From Candidatus Nanopelagicaceae bacterium (GTDB lineage Bacteria; Actinomycetota; Actinomycetes; Nanopelagicales; Nanopelagicaceae), in the NCBI GenBank assembly GCA_009691185.1, contig SHVD01000005.1:1-35898 (forward strand): a stretch of DNA of 35,898 bases, given 5' to 3'. A program made the position numbers and the translations under genes. Under the pieces are notes generated by a model that saw only the letters and a program-made list of their open reading frames with translations, searched no databases and was not told the origin of the DNA. Positions 16,446 through 24,405 of this stretch are shown in pieces. Position 1 is the stretch's first letter. Every line of letters begins with the position of its first letter.

Positions 16446-17000
16446 TTAAGCTTGTGGAGTTTCATCCGCAACGGCTTCAGCAACAGCCTCTGCGACCGGG
16501 GCCTCGTCAACTACCGGTGCAGCCTCTGCAACTGGTGCTTCGTCAACTACCGGTGCAGCCTCTGCAAGTGGTGCTTCGTCAACTACCGGTGCGGCTTTTG
16601 CAGCTAAACGCTCCGCAGCTTTTTTCTTTAAAGTTGTTGCACCATCTGCTGGCTCATTCATAGCCTCTTTAACAGCAGCTTCATAAGCAACTCGCTTATC
16701 AATCCGTGCTGGCTGGGGTTTAACCGATCCTTCACTGCCTGGCAAACCTTTTGCTTTTTGATAATCACCCGTCAACTTCAATAATGCAGTAACTGCCTCA
16801 GTTGGTTGTGCACCAACGCCCAGCCAATATTGCACCCGCTCTGAATTAACCTCTATCAATGATGGCTCAGATGCTGGTGAGTAACGACCAATTTCTTCAA
16901 TTGCTTTTGAGTTTCTTGCTGATCGAGAATCTGCAATCACGATACGATAATGAGGTGTGCGAATCTTTCCAAGACGCATTAATTTAATCTTTACTGACAC
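16446..17000 (-). CDS. rpsP: Ribosomal protein bS16 with repetitive Ala/Pro/Glu tail
   Basis: Small-subunit protein bS16. The first about 80 residues are the conserved core ([20 protein letters not shown], with [31 protein letters not shown]). At 184 residues it is about twice the bacterial norm: a basic linker leads to an acidic tail of 12-residue repeats of the type [12 protein letters not shown]. Actinobacterial bS16 often has such an Ala/Glu tail, here unusually regular. The start is GTG 17000 with AGGGAG 4 nt upstream. lepB follows directly. Confidence 0.95.
   Translation of the reverse strand: MSVKIKLMRLGKIRTPHYRIVIADSRSARNSKAIEEIGRYSPASEPSLIEVNSERVQYWLGVGAQPTEAVTALLKLTGDYQKAKGLPGSEGSVKPQPARIDKRVAYEAAVKEAMNEPADGATTLKKKAAERLAAKAAPVVDEAPLAEAAPVVDEAPVAEAAPVVDEAPVAEAVAEAVADETPQA
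16501..16602. repeat. 36-bp tandem repeat inside rpsP
   Basis: Two nearly identical 36-bp units (16501-16536 and 16537-16572) and a third partial unit to about 16602, encoding the 12-residue repeat of the bS16 tail; a degenerate half unit lies at 16474-16500. Third-codon positions are almost unchanged between copies, so the expansion is recent. Confidence 0.9.
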
Positions 17001-17156
17001 AAAACTCCCTATAGAAAATTAGTCGGCTTTTCTTTTGTAAACAGCGGGGGCGTTTACTTCCAGAGATAACCTTGCGGACAAAAATTGCTATGGGTTAGAG
17101 GGTCCCATTAGCAGATGGCTAATCTTGCCAGCACCTAGGTCTAAACCCAAATTGGC
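17001..17156. other. Non-coding gap between ffh and rpsP with two inverted repeats
   Basis: The 156-nt gap is the longest in this strand block. It holds a perfect 6-bp inverted repeat GTAAAC/GTTTAC (17037-17042 with 17052-17057, 9-nt G-rich spacer) and another, ATTAGC/GCTAAT (17107-17112 with 17118-17123). Neither is followed by a T-run, so simple terminators are unlikely. It presumably contains the rpsP promoter and leader, perhaps with protein-binding sites. No ORF or tRNA is seen. Confidence 0.5.
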
Positions 17157-18590
17157 TTACTTTCCCTCTTCCAACGCCCGTTTAGCAGGGTTGCCTGAGC
17201 GGGACTTCTTCTTTGGGATTTCAATATTATGTTGTCTCACTTGCCCACCGCCAATACCAGCAAAACTTGGCAACCCGGCAGGAGGATTTTTGCCTCGCAT
17301 TTGTTTCATCATTTTTTGTGCTTGGCTGAACCGTTCAACTAATGAGTTAATTTCAGAAATTGCACGACCACTGCCACGAGCAATGCGTGCTCGCCTAGAA
17401 CCATTTAGAATCTTTGGATTCCGCCGTTCCAATGGCGTCATAGATTCGATTATTGCCCTGCTCCTGACTAGCTCAGATTCATCAAAATTTTCTATTTGCT
17501 TTTTCATTCCAGCAGCACCTGGCAATAAACCCATCAACTTACTCATGCTGCCCATATTTTTCATCGCTTCAAGCTGCGAGAGAAAATCTTCAAAGGTGAA
17601 ATCTTCACCCTTTACAAACTTCTCCTCTAATTTCTTTGACGCATCCTCAGGCATTGCTCGCTTTGCCTGCTCAGCCAGGGAGGCCACATCCCCTAGCCCA
17701 AGAATCCGAGATGACATCCGTTCTGGATAAAAGAGCTCGAAATCATTTATCTTTTCACCAGTTGAAATAAAAATAATTGGCTTACCTGTTAATTCAACGA
17801 TCGACAGTGCAGCGCCACCTCTAGCATCACCATCAAGTTTGGTTAGCACTACCGCATCAAAGCCCACTCCTTGGGCAAATGATTTAGCAGTGAGGGCTGC
17901 ATCTTGGCCGATCATTGCATCGACCACAAAAAATACTTCATCTGGGTTTACTGCGTCACGCACATTTTTTACTTGTTGCATCATTTCTTCATCGATGCCG
18001 GTACGACCGGCAGTATCAATAATCACAAAATTATGTAGTTTTTCGCTGGCAAATTTCAGGCTTGCTCTTGCTACTCCAACTGGATCACCCACGCCATTTC
18101 CTGGCTCTGGAGCAAAGACTGGAATCTTTATGGATTGACCCACAATTTGCAGTTGAGTTACTGCATTTGGTCGTTGCAGATCAGCTGCTACAAGCAATGG
18201 CGTATTTCCTTCATCCTTAAGGTAGTTCGCCAATTTGCCGGCTAAAGAAGTTTTTCCAGCACCTTGCAATCCAGTTAGTAAAATCACTGTTGGTGCATTT
18301 TTGGCATATCGCACTCTGCGAGCGTTGCCCCCTAAAGTTTGGGTTAGTTGATTATTTACAATTTCAAATATTTTCTGCGATGGATTTGTACTTGTATTTA
18401 TCACATCGCTTTGTTCTTGAAATTTTTCTAGGATTTTGGCCGAAAAAATATCAGCCACTTCGAGTGCCACATCGGACTCAATTAGGGCAATTTTTATATC
18501 TTGAACAAACTCAACTAATTGTGGCTGTGTAACTTTGCCACGTAGGCCAGAAAAGAGTGTAGAAAATCTCTGGCCTAATGCTTCGAACAT
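17157..18590 (-). CDS. ffh: Signal recognition particle protein Ffh
   Basis: SRP54 GTPase of 477 residues that binds signal sequences and 4.5S RNA for co-translational membrane targeting with FtsY. An N-terminal helical bundle precedes the G domain (GLQGAGKTSLAGKLA, DTAGR, TKLDGDARGG) and a C-terminal M domain with the RNA-binding SRRARIARGSG motif and methionine-rich helices. The end is basic (KKKSRSGNPAKRAL). ATG 18590 has a TAAGAT -10 box 6 nt upstream, indicating a promoter between glnB and ffh. The SRP RNA gene is not here. Confidence 0.97.
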   Translation of the reverse strand: MFEALGQRFSTLFSGLRGKVTQPQLVEFVQDIKIALIESDVALEVADIFSAKILEKFQEQSDVINTSTNPSQKIFEIVNNQLTQTLGGNARRVRYAKNAPTVILLTGLQGAGKTSLAGKLANYLKDEGNTPLLVAADLQRPNAVTQLQIVGQSIKIPVFAPEPGNGVGDPVGVARASLKFASEKLHNFVIIDTAGRTGIDEEMMQQVKNVRDAVNPDEVFFVVDAMIGQDAALTAKSFAQGVGFDAVVLTKLDGDARGGAALSIVELTGKPIIFISTGEKINDFELFYPERMSSRILGLGDVASLAEQAKRAMPEDASKKLEEKFVKGEDFTFEDFLSQLEAMKNMGSMSKLMGLLPGAAGMKKQIENFDESELVRSRAIIESMTPLERRNPKILNGSRRARIARGSGRAISEINSLVERFSQAQKMMKQMRGKNPPAGLPSFAGIGGGQVRQHNIEIPKKKSRSGNPAKRALEEGK

Positions 18591-18596
18591 GGAGGC

Positions 18597-18602
18597 ATCT
18601 TA
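18597..18602 (-). promoter_or_regulatory. -10 box of ffh (leaderless)
   Basis: TAAGAT on the - strand, 6 nt before ATG 18590, within the 20-nt gap after glnB. Confidence 0.45.
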
Positions 18603-18610
18603 CATTTTAT

Positions 18611-18949
18611 TTAGATGGCGCTTTCACCACTCTCACCGGTTCTGACCCGAGTGACTGACTCAACCGATGTTGCCCAAACTTTTCCATCACCGATACTTCC
18701 GGTTTTAGCAGCATCGACAATCACCTTGATTACCTTGTCAGTCTCCTTGCTGCTAACTAATATTTCCAATCTAATCTTTGGAATTAGATCAACTTTGTAT
18801 TGAGCGCCTCGATAAACCTCAGTTAGTCCAAGTTGGCGGCCAAAACCTTTTGCCTCTGAGACAGTCATGCCAGTAATACCAGCACCAACCAGAGCTTCTT
18901 TGATAGCGTCAAGTTTTTGTGGCTTGATAATTGCGGTTATTAACTTCAT
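18611..18949 (-). CDS. glnB: Nitrogen regulatory protein PII
   Basis: PII signal protein of 112 residues, a trimer sensing 2-oxoglutarate and ATP/ADP. The T-loop reads LTEVYRGAQYKVDLIPK with the modifiable Tyr51 conserved; the C-terminal signature DGKVWATSVESVTRVRTGESG is intact. Its ATG overlaps the amtB stop (ATGA), so the pair is co-translated and it is functionally GlnK-like, gating the ammonium channel. The usual actinobacterial third gene, glnD (the modifying enzyme), is not downstream; ffh follows. Confidence 0.96.
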   Translation of the reverse strand: MKLITAIIKPQKLDAIKEALVGAGITGMTVSEAKGFGRQLGLTEVYRGAQYKVDLIPKIRLEILVSSKETDKVIKVIVDAAKTGSIGDGKVWATSVESVTRVRTGESGESAI

Positions 18950-20250
18950 GATCTGAAACCTCCACTTGAACTAGTTGTTAATTCATATCCAGTTTCAGCA
19001 TGCTGATCGTAATCAATTCCCGAAACTTCAGCCTCTTCTTTCACTCGCAAGCCAATAGTTTTATCGATAGCAAAGCCGATAATTAACGTTACGATAAAAG
19101 AATAAGTAAGTACAAAGAAAGCACCAAAAGCTTGCTTGCCAAGTAATGCAGTTCCACCGCCATAGAAAATTCCATTTAAGCCCAGGCTATTGATCGTGCT
19201 GCTGCCGAAAAATCCTATTGACAAGCAGCCCCACAATCCACCAACTAAGTGCACACCCACTACATCCAGTGAGTCATCAAAGTTGAATAGATACTTAAGC
19301 CCAACTGCTAGGGCACAAAATACTCCGGCAAGTAAACCAATTACGACAGCTGCCCATGGCGCAACAAATGCACACGCAGGTGTGATTGCAACCAAACCAG
19401 ATATGGCACCAGATGCCACACCTAATGAAGTCGGATGACCATCTCGAATTTTTTCAACCAACAACCAGCCAAGTGCTGCTGCTGCGGTTGCTACTTGAGT
19501 ATTTAATAAAGCAATAGCTGCAATACCATTTGCGCCCAGTGCTGACCCAGCGTTGAAACCAAACCAACCAAACCACAAAAGCCCGGCGCCAATTAAAACT
19601 AACGGCAATGAGTGAGGTCGCATCGACTCACGTCGCCACCCAACTCGTCTGCCCAAAATAATCGCCATGGCTAATCCAGCAGCACCAGCATTGATATGAA
19701 CTGCGGTTCCGCCGGCAAAATCTTCGACACCACGAGCAGCTAAGAATCCAGCACCGGTAACGGTATCGCCAACCTTGTTACCAAACGCGAATACCCAGTG
19801 CGCGACTGGGAAATAAACCACTGTCACCCAAATGGCTACGAAAACTGCCCAAGCAGTAAATTTTGTACGATCTGCAATTGCGCCAGAGATAAGAGCTGGT
19901 GTGATAATTGCAAACATCACTTGAAATGCTGCGAACGCTAATAATGGAATTGGATACACCCCACCATTGTTAGTTAACTCATTTACCGCACTTCCCAATC
20001 CTGACAATGAGATCGCGCCATACCATTGTGAATTTGCTTCATAGCCAAAAGCTAGTTTGAAGCCATAAATAACCCAAAGCACGCTAACGATTCCAATTGT
20101 TACCATAGACATCAACATCATATTTAATACGCTCTTGGCTCTAACCATGCCACCGTAAAAAAGCGCCAAGCCTGGTGTCATTAAAAGCACCAATGCGGTG
20201 CTGGCTAATACCCAAGCGGTATCACCAGTATTTAAAACTACCTCTGACAT
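18946..20250 (-). CDS. amtB: Ammonium transporter
   Basis: Amt/Rh channel of 434 residues with about eleven membrane helices. The pore histidines are His185 (GGTAVHINAGAAG) and His334 (DVVGVHLVGGLWG); Asp178 of the recruitment site is present. The start ATG has GGAG 5 nt upstream, so unlike many neighbours it has a leader. The cytoplasmic tail ends in GGFRS. Upstream GlnR-like boxes suggest induction under nitrogen limitation. It overlaps glnB by ATGA. Confidence 0.97.
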   Translation of the reverse strand: MSEVVLNTGDTAWVLASTALVLLMTPGLALFYGGMVRAKSVLNMMLMSMVTIGIVSVLWVIYGFKLAFGYEANSQWYGAISLSGLGSAVNELTNNGGVYPIPLLAFAAFQVMFAIITPALISGAIADRTKFTAWAVFVAIWVTVVYFPVAHWVFAFGNKVGDTVTGAGFLAARGVEDFAGGTAVHINAGAAGLAMAIILGRRVGWRRESMRPHSLPLVLIGAGLLWFGWFGFNAGSALGANGIAAIALLNTQVATAAAALGWLLVEKIRDGHPTSLGVASGAISGLVAITPACAFVAPWAAVVIGLLAGVFCALAVGLKYLFNFDDSLDVVGVHLVGGLWGCLSIGFFGSSTINSLGLNGIFYGGGTALLGKQAFGAFFVLTYSFIVTLIIGFAIDKTIGLRVKEEAEVSGIDYDQHAETGYELTTSSSGGFRS

Positions 20251-20351
20251 TTAATCTCCAATTTTTTATTAAACCTGACTAAATATGGGAAACCTCGTCA
20301 TTGAGATGGGATAACTATGCAGAGGGCGGGTTAAAACAGCTCTCCTTTAAG

Positions 20352-20398
20352 GTTTCATTCTGGTGACAGTTTGACCCCTTATGTTAAAAGTATGTTAC
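20352..20398 (-). promoter_or_regulatory. GlnR-like operator upstream of amtB-glnB
   Basis: On the - strand there is a perfect GTCAC-n6-GAAAC (20367 to 20352), matching the actinobacterial GlnR half-site pair gTnAC-n6-GaAAC. A second, weaker pair GTAAC-n6-TTAAC (20398 to 20383) lies 15 nt upstream. Both are in the 148-nt gap between ftsY and amtB. GlnR itself is not in the window. Confidence 0.55.
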
Positions 20399-21235
20399 TT
20401 AGCCAAATAAGGACTGGATGTATCGCTCTGGATCAAAGGGGGCAAGATCTGATATCTGCTCACCTGCTGCAACAAACTTGATAGGCAGTCCGCTCTCCTT
20501 TTCGATCGCCAGCGCCACCCCTCCTTTAGCTGATCCATCTAATTTGGTAATAATGAATCCGGTGATCCCCACCGACTCAATGAATACTTTCGCCTGATTC
20601 AATCCGTTTTGTCCAGTCGTGGCATCAATTACTAGCAAAATCTCATCTACTGAAGATTGCTTTTCGATTACTTTTATTACCTTACCCAACTCCGCCATCA
20701 AATTTTGCTTAGTATGCAATCGGCCAGCGGTATCAACAATTAAATAATCATAATTGCCTTCTTTGGCTTTTGTGACCGCAGAAAATGCCACCGAAGCTGG
20801 ATCACTATTGACTGGACCAATAACTATTTCAGTTTTAATTCGCTCAGCCCAAGTTTGCAACTGATCTGTAGCAGCAGCACGGAATGTGTCTGCAGCGGCT
20901 AACAAAACAGTGCTTCCGTTATTTTTAAGCACACCGGCAATCTTTGCCGCTGAGGTAGTTTTCCCTGTCCCATTAACGCCGACAATTAATATTGTTTTTA
21001 AAGAATTTCTCTCAGTTATTAAAGTGCGATCTTTTCTGCTCAACCAAGTTGAAATCACTTGAGTAATTGCTGTTTTTGCATCCTCTACTTTGACTGACTT
21101 AGCGGTCGCGATGACCTGATCTACTAATTTCACCCCCAGATCTGCCGCGATTAAATTAGTTCTTATCTCATCCCACTCTTGATCCGTTATTGCGCCAGAG
21201 CGAAGAGCAGTAAATAAACGTTGAAATAAACTCAT
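20399..21235 (-). CDS. ftsY: SRP receptor FtsY (NG-domain only)
   Basis: SRP receptor GTPase of 278 residues. It consists of the N helical bundle (from MSLFQRLFTALRSGAITDQE) and G domain: GVNGTGKTTSAAKIA, DTFRAAATDQLQ, DTAGRLHTKQNLMAEL, TKLDGSAKGG and the terminal FDPERYIQSLFG. The long acidic, membrane-binding A domain or transmembrane leader of many actinobacterial homologues is absent, so membrane docking probably relies on the short N-terminal helix. It starts 7 nt after the smc stop, the conserved smc-ftsY pairing. Confidence 0.96.
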   Translation of the reverse strand: MSLFQRLFTALRSGAITDQEWDEIRTNLIAADLGVKLVDQVIATAKSVKVEDAKTAITQVISTWLSRKDRTLITERNSLKTILIVGVNGTGKTTSAAKIAGVLKNNGSTVLLAAADTFRAAATDQLQTWAERIKTEIVIGPVNSDPASVAFSAVTKAKEGNYDYLIVDTAGRLHTKQNLMAELGKVIKVIEKQSSVDEILLVIDATTGQNGLNQAKVFIESVGITGFIITKLDGSAKGGVALAIEKESGLPIKFVAAGEQISDLAPFDPERYIQSLFG

Positions 21236-21242
21236 TTACTTC

Positions 21243-24200
21243 TTAAGAAACTGCATCAACTTCACGTATACGCTGAGAGATAACCTCACTCACACCATCA
21301 CCGCGCATAGTCACACCATATAATGTATCGGCAATCTCCATAGTGCGCTTTTGATGCGTGATAATTATTAATTGAGACTTTTCGCGCCACTCTTCAAACA
21401 CTCCAAGAAGCCTTCCTAAGTTTGTATCATCTAAGGCCGCCTCAACCTCATCCATAACATAAAAAGGAGATGGTCGAGCCTTAAAGATGGCAATTAATAA
21501 GGCAACTGCAACCAAGGAGCGTTCGCCTCCAGAGAGCAACGACAACCGCTTAACTCGCGTTCCAGGAGGACGCGCCTCGACATCAATTCCTGTGGTCAAC
21601 ATGTCAGATGGATTTGTGAGAATTAGCTTTCCATCACCACCAGGGAATAACCTTGCAAAAACTAACTCAAATTCCCGCGCAGTATCCTCATAAGCTTGAG
21701 TGAAAATCTGTTGAACTCGATCATCAACCTCTTTGATGATATCTAGTAGATCTTTCTTGGCCTTCTTCAGATCTTCTAACTGTTCAGCAAGATAGCGCAA
21801 TCTCTCTTCCAGCGATGAGTACTCTTCCAGCGCTAATGGATTGATTTTTCCAAGTAAAACTAATGAGCGTTCTGCCTGAGAAAGTCTTTTCTCTTGTTGA
21901 TCTCTTCGGTATGGAATCAAATCTCCAGGAACAAACTCTCCTTGCTCGTTTTCATAAAATGTTGGTACATCATTGCTTGGATCATATTCATTAAGCAGGG
22001 TGGTTACATCAATTCCAAGCTCCTCCACCGCCTTTATCTCCATTTGTTCAATCCTGAGCCGCTGTTCAGCACGAGTAATCTCATCTTTGTGAACACTGGA
22101 GGTGAGTTTTTCTAATTCAATTGCTAACTCTCTGCTGATCGTGCGCAAACTTAGAATTTCACCTTCGCGCTCAGATCTTGATGTTTCTAATCTAGCCCGT
22201 TCAGATCCAGCACGTGAAATTGATGATTCAATTTGAATTAATGCTTCATATGAAGTGTCGGCAATCTGCTGCGCAGTTATCGCTGCCTGGGCACGATTTT
22301 CTCGCCTTGAAATTGATTTCGAGGCAGCATCTATCTCTGCCTTTGCCTGATTCTCCAATGCTAAAGCTCGTTGTGCGATTGCATCTTTACGCTCTTCAAT
22401 GGTGCGTAAATTAAGCCGTGCCTCAACCTCTTTAGATCGCGCACCTGATACTTGCGATCTTAAATCTTCTAGGTGCGTTAAATCTGGCTCAATTGGAGTT
22501 TGGTGAGATTCAAACTGCGCTATCGCAGCAGCTAAATCTCTCTCATCAAATGTACGTTGCTCACTTGCTGCCTCTAAAGTGGAGATAAGGCGATCAACCT
22601 CTTCGCTAGTGTTTTTTACATTTTGACCAGCAATCGCTAATTGTTCTGCTAACCCAGTCATTGCAGCATCTGAATCATTGAGCTTTGATAGCGCCAACTC
22701 ATAATCTTTGTTAACAGCATTGAGACGATCTTGGGCAGTATTTAACTCAAATTTAGTTCGATCACAATCAGCGGATACTTTTGCGACCTCCACTTCACAA
22801 TTTGAGGTCAGAATTGAGATCTTTTCAATTAGGTCAGCGCTCCCCGAGGATGCCACCAAATCTGTTATCTCCTTAAAAGCTGTTAATCGACCAAGAGATC
22901 CGGCTCGTAATTTCTCAGTTGACTGTAGCTTTTCAGCTAAAACCTTTAACTCACCTTCGGCTGCTTTTAAATCTATTTTTAATTTATTAAATAACCCATC
23001 GAGGCCTGGCTCTGAGGCAGTCAGTGAAGATATTTGAGTTTCAATTACTGCAAAACCTTCACGATAGCTTTTTAATCTATCTTCAGCAGAATTTTTAGCA
23101 GTTGTTAAACGACTTATCTCACCATTAGTTGCATCAATTCTGGAACGAAGTCCATTGATGTGACCTTCTTGCCTTGCAGTTCCTTCGCGTTGATCTGCAA
23201 TAGCTCGCAGTGATGCTGAAACTCGATTTTCTTCCAAAGCAAGTTGATCTTCAATAGCTTTTAAAGAGTTTGAATCAACATGTAACTGCTCTTGTGAAAT
23301 CTTTACCTGTGCAAAAAGTGTCGACTCTTCTTTTCTCAGCGACAGTGCTTCTTCTTCTAACACTTTTGGATCTCTACCTGTTGCTTTTGCCTCTTCCGCT
23401 TCTTCTGTTAAAAATCTTGCCCGCTCAGACGCTAGATTCTGCACACCTCGAATTTGTTCTCGCTGTGCTGTCAAGCGATAGAAATTTTCCTGTGCTGCGA
23501 TTAATTGTGGATTCTCACTCGCCGTAATTGCATCTAATTCAATTTCGCGGTTTCTTGCCGTGTTTAATTCTCGTTCTACCAGTTCTTTGCGCTCACGCAA
23601 CACATTCTCATCTGCAACTTCCACCTGCATCTCAGATCGCATACGAGTTAGATCATCTGCTAGCAATCGAAGTTTGGCATCTCTGACATCTGACTGAATG
23701 ACTGATGCCTTACGAGCAACCTCAGCTTGCTTGCCCAATGGCCGCAGTTGCCGACGAAGTTCAACAGTTAGATCCTGAATTCTGGCGAGATTTGTTTGCA
23801 TAGAATCCAATTTGCGCAGCGCCTTCTCTTTGCGTTTACGATGCTTTAAAACACCAGCAGCCTCTTCGATAAAAGATCTGCGCTCCTCCGGATTTGCTAG
23901 CAAGATCGCATCTAGTTGCCCTTGCCTAACAATTACATGCATTTCATGACCAATACCGCTATCACTTAACAACTCTTGAATGTCTAGTAGGCGTGTTGTT
24001 TCACCATTTAGTAAATATTCAGAGGCACCATTTCTAAATAAAACGCGAGTTATCGTTACTTCGGAAAAATCAATTGGTAGTGCGCCATCGGCATTATCAA
24101 TAGTGACTGAAACTTCAGAGCGACCAAGTGGCGCCCTGCCTGACGTACCGGCAAAAATTACATCTTCCATTTTGCCACCACGCAATGATTTTGCACCTTG

Positions 24201-24350
24201 CTCTCCTAATACCCAAGAGAGTGCATCTACAACATTTGACTTACCAGATCCATTTGGGCCAACAACGCAAGTAATGCCCTGCTCAAAATTTAAAGTAGTA
24301 GAGGAGGCAAAGGATTTGAACCCCTTCAGGTTCATACTCTTTAGATACAT
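21243..24350 (-). CDS. smc: Chromosome partition protein SMC, apparently without hinge domain
   Basis: Condensin ATPase of 1035 residues; actinobacterial SMCs are about 1180-1200. The N-terminal head is complete (Walker A GPNGSGKS at 31-38, the Q-loop region VRQGQLD at 141-147). The C-terminal head has the signature LSLLSGGERSLVAV (936-949) and Walker B FYVMDEVEAALDD (963-975). Between them, residues about 165-880 are predicted coiled coil. The globular hinge with its glycine motifs, expected near 510-660, cannot be found. The apex (about 483-530) is a short stretch with Cys518 and Cys529, exactly mid-protein. The frame is uninterrupted. ScpA and ScpB are not in the window. Confidence 0.93.
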   Translation of the reverse strand: MYLKSMNLKGFKSFASSTTLNFEQGITCVVGPNGSGKSNVVDALSWVLGEQGAKSLRGGKMEDVIFAGTSGRAPLGRSEVSVTIDNADGALPIDFSEVTITRVLFRNGASEYLLNGETTRLLDIQELLSDSGIGHEMHVIVRQGQLDAILLANPEERRSFIEEAAGVLKHRKRKEKALRKLDSMQTNLARIQDLTVELRRQLRPLGKQAEVARKASVIQSDVRDAKLRLLADDLTRMRSEMQVEVADENVLRERKELVERELNTARNREIELDAITASENPQLIAAQENFYRLTAQREQIRGVQNLASERARFLTEEAEEAKATGRDPKVLEEEALSLRKEESTLFAQVKISQEQLHVDSNSLKAIEDQLALEENRVSASLRAIADQREGTARQEGHINGLRSRIDATNGEISRLTTAKNSAEDRLKSYREGFAVIETQISSLTASEPGLDGLFNKLKIDLKAAEGELKVLAEKLQSTEKLRAGSLGRLTAFKEITDLVASSGSADLIEKISILTSNCEVEVAKVSADCDRTKFELNTAQDRLNAVNKDYELALSKLNDSDAAMTGLAEQLAIAGQNVKNTSEEVDRLISTLEAASEQRTFDERDLAAAIAQFESHQTPIEPDLTHLEDLRSQVSGARSKEVEARLNLRTIEERKDAIAQRALALENQAKAEIDAASKSISRRENRAQAAITAQQIADTSYEALIQIESSISRAGSERARLETSRSEREGEILSLRTISRELAIELEKLTSSVHKDEITRAEQRLRIEQMEIKAVEELGIDVTTLLNEYDPSNDVPTFYENEQGEFVPGDLIPYRRDQQEKRLSQAERSLVLLGKINPLALEEYSSLEERLRYLAEQLEDLKKAKKDLLDIIKEVDDRVQQIFTQAYEDTAREFELVFARLFPGGDGKLILTNPSDMLTTGIDVEARPPGTRVKRLSLLSGGERSLVAVALLIAIFKARPSPFYVMDEVEAALDDTNLGRLLGVFEEWREKSQLIIITHQKRTMEIADTLYGVTMRGDGVSEVISQRIREVDAVS

Positions 24351-24405
24351 AGCTCACCCCTCACAGGCGCAAACCTATCTAAAAATCTGTCAGATTTGGC
24401 TTGAC

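Noticed and set aside
16474-16602. Possible CRISPR-like repeat array
   Set aside because: Units are contiguous with no spacers and lie in frame in the bS16 coding sequence.
16364-16663. Plus-strand ORF rich in Leu, Gln and Pro
   Set aside because: It is the antisense reading of the rpsP tandem repeat and lepB start; its repeats mirror the 36-bp unit and no start signal supports it.
21243-24350. smc short because of a frameshift or stop
   Set aside because: One unbroken frame contains both heads and continuous coil; no second fragment is visible in another frame.
24383-24397. AT-rich hairpin AAATCT/AGATTT between mutM and smc as terminator
   Set aside because: The stem is very weak and mutM-smc is normally one unit; not strong enough to call.
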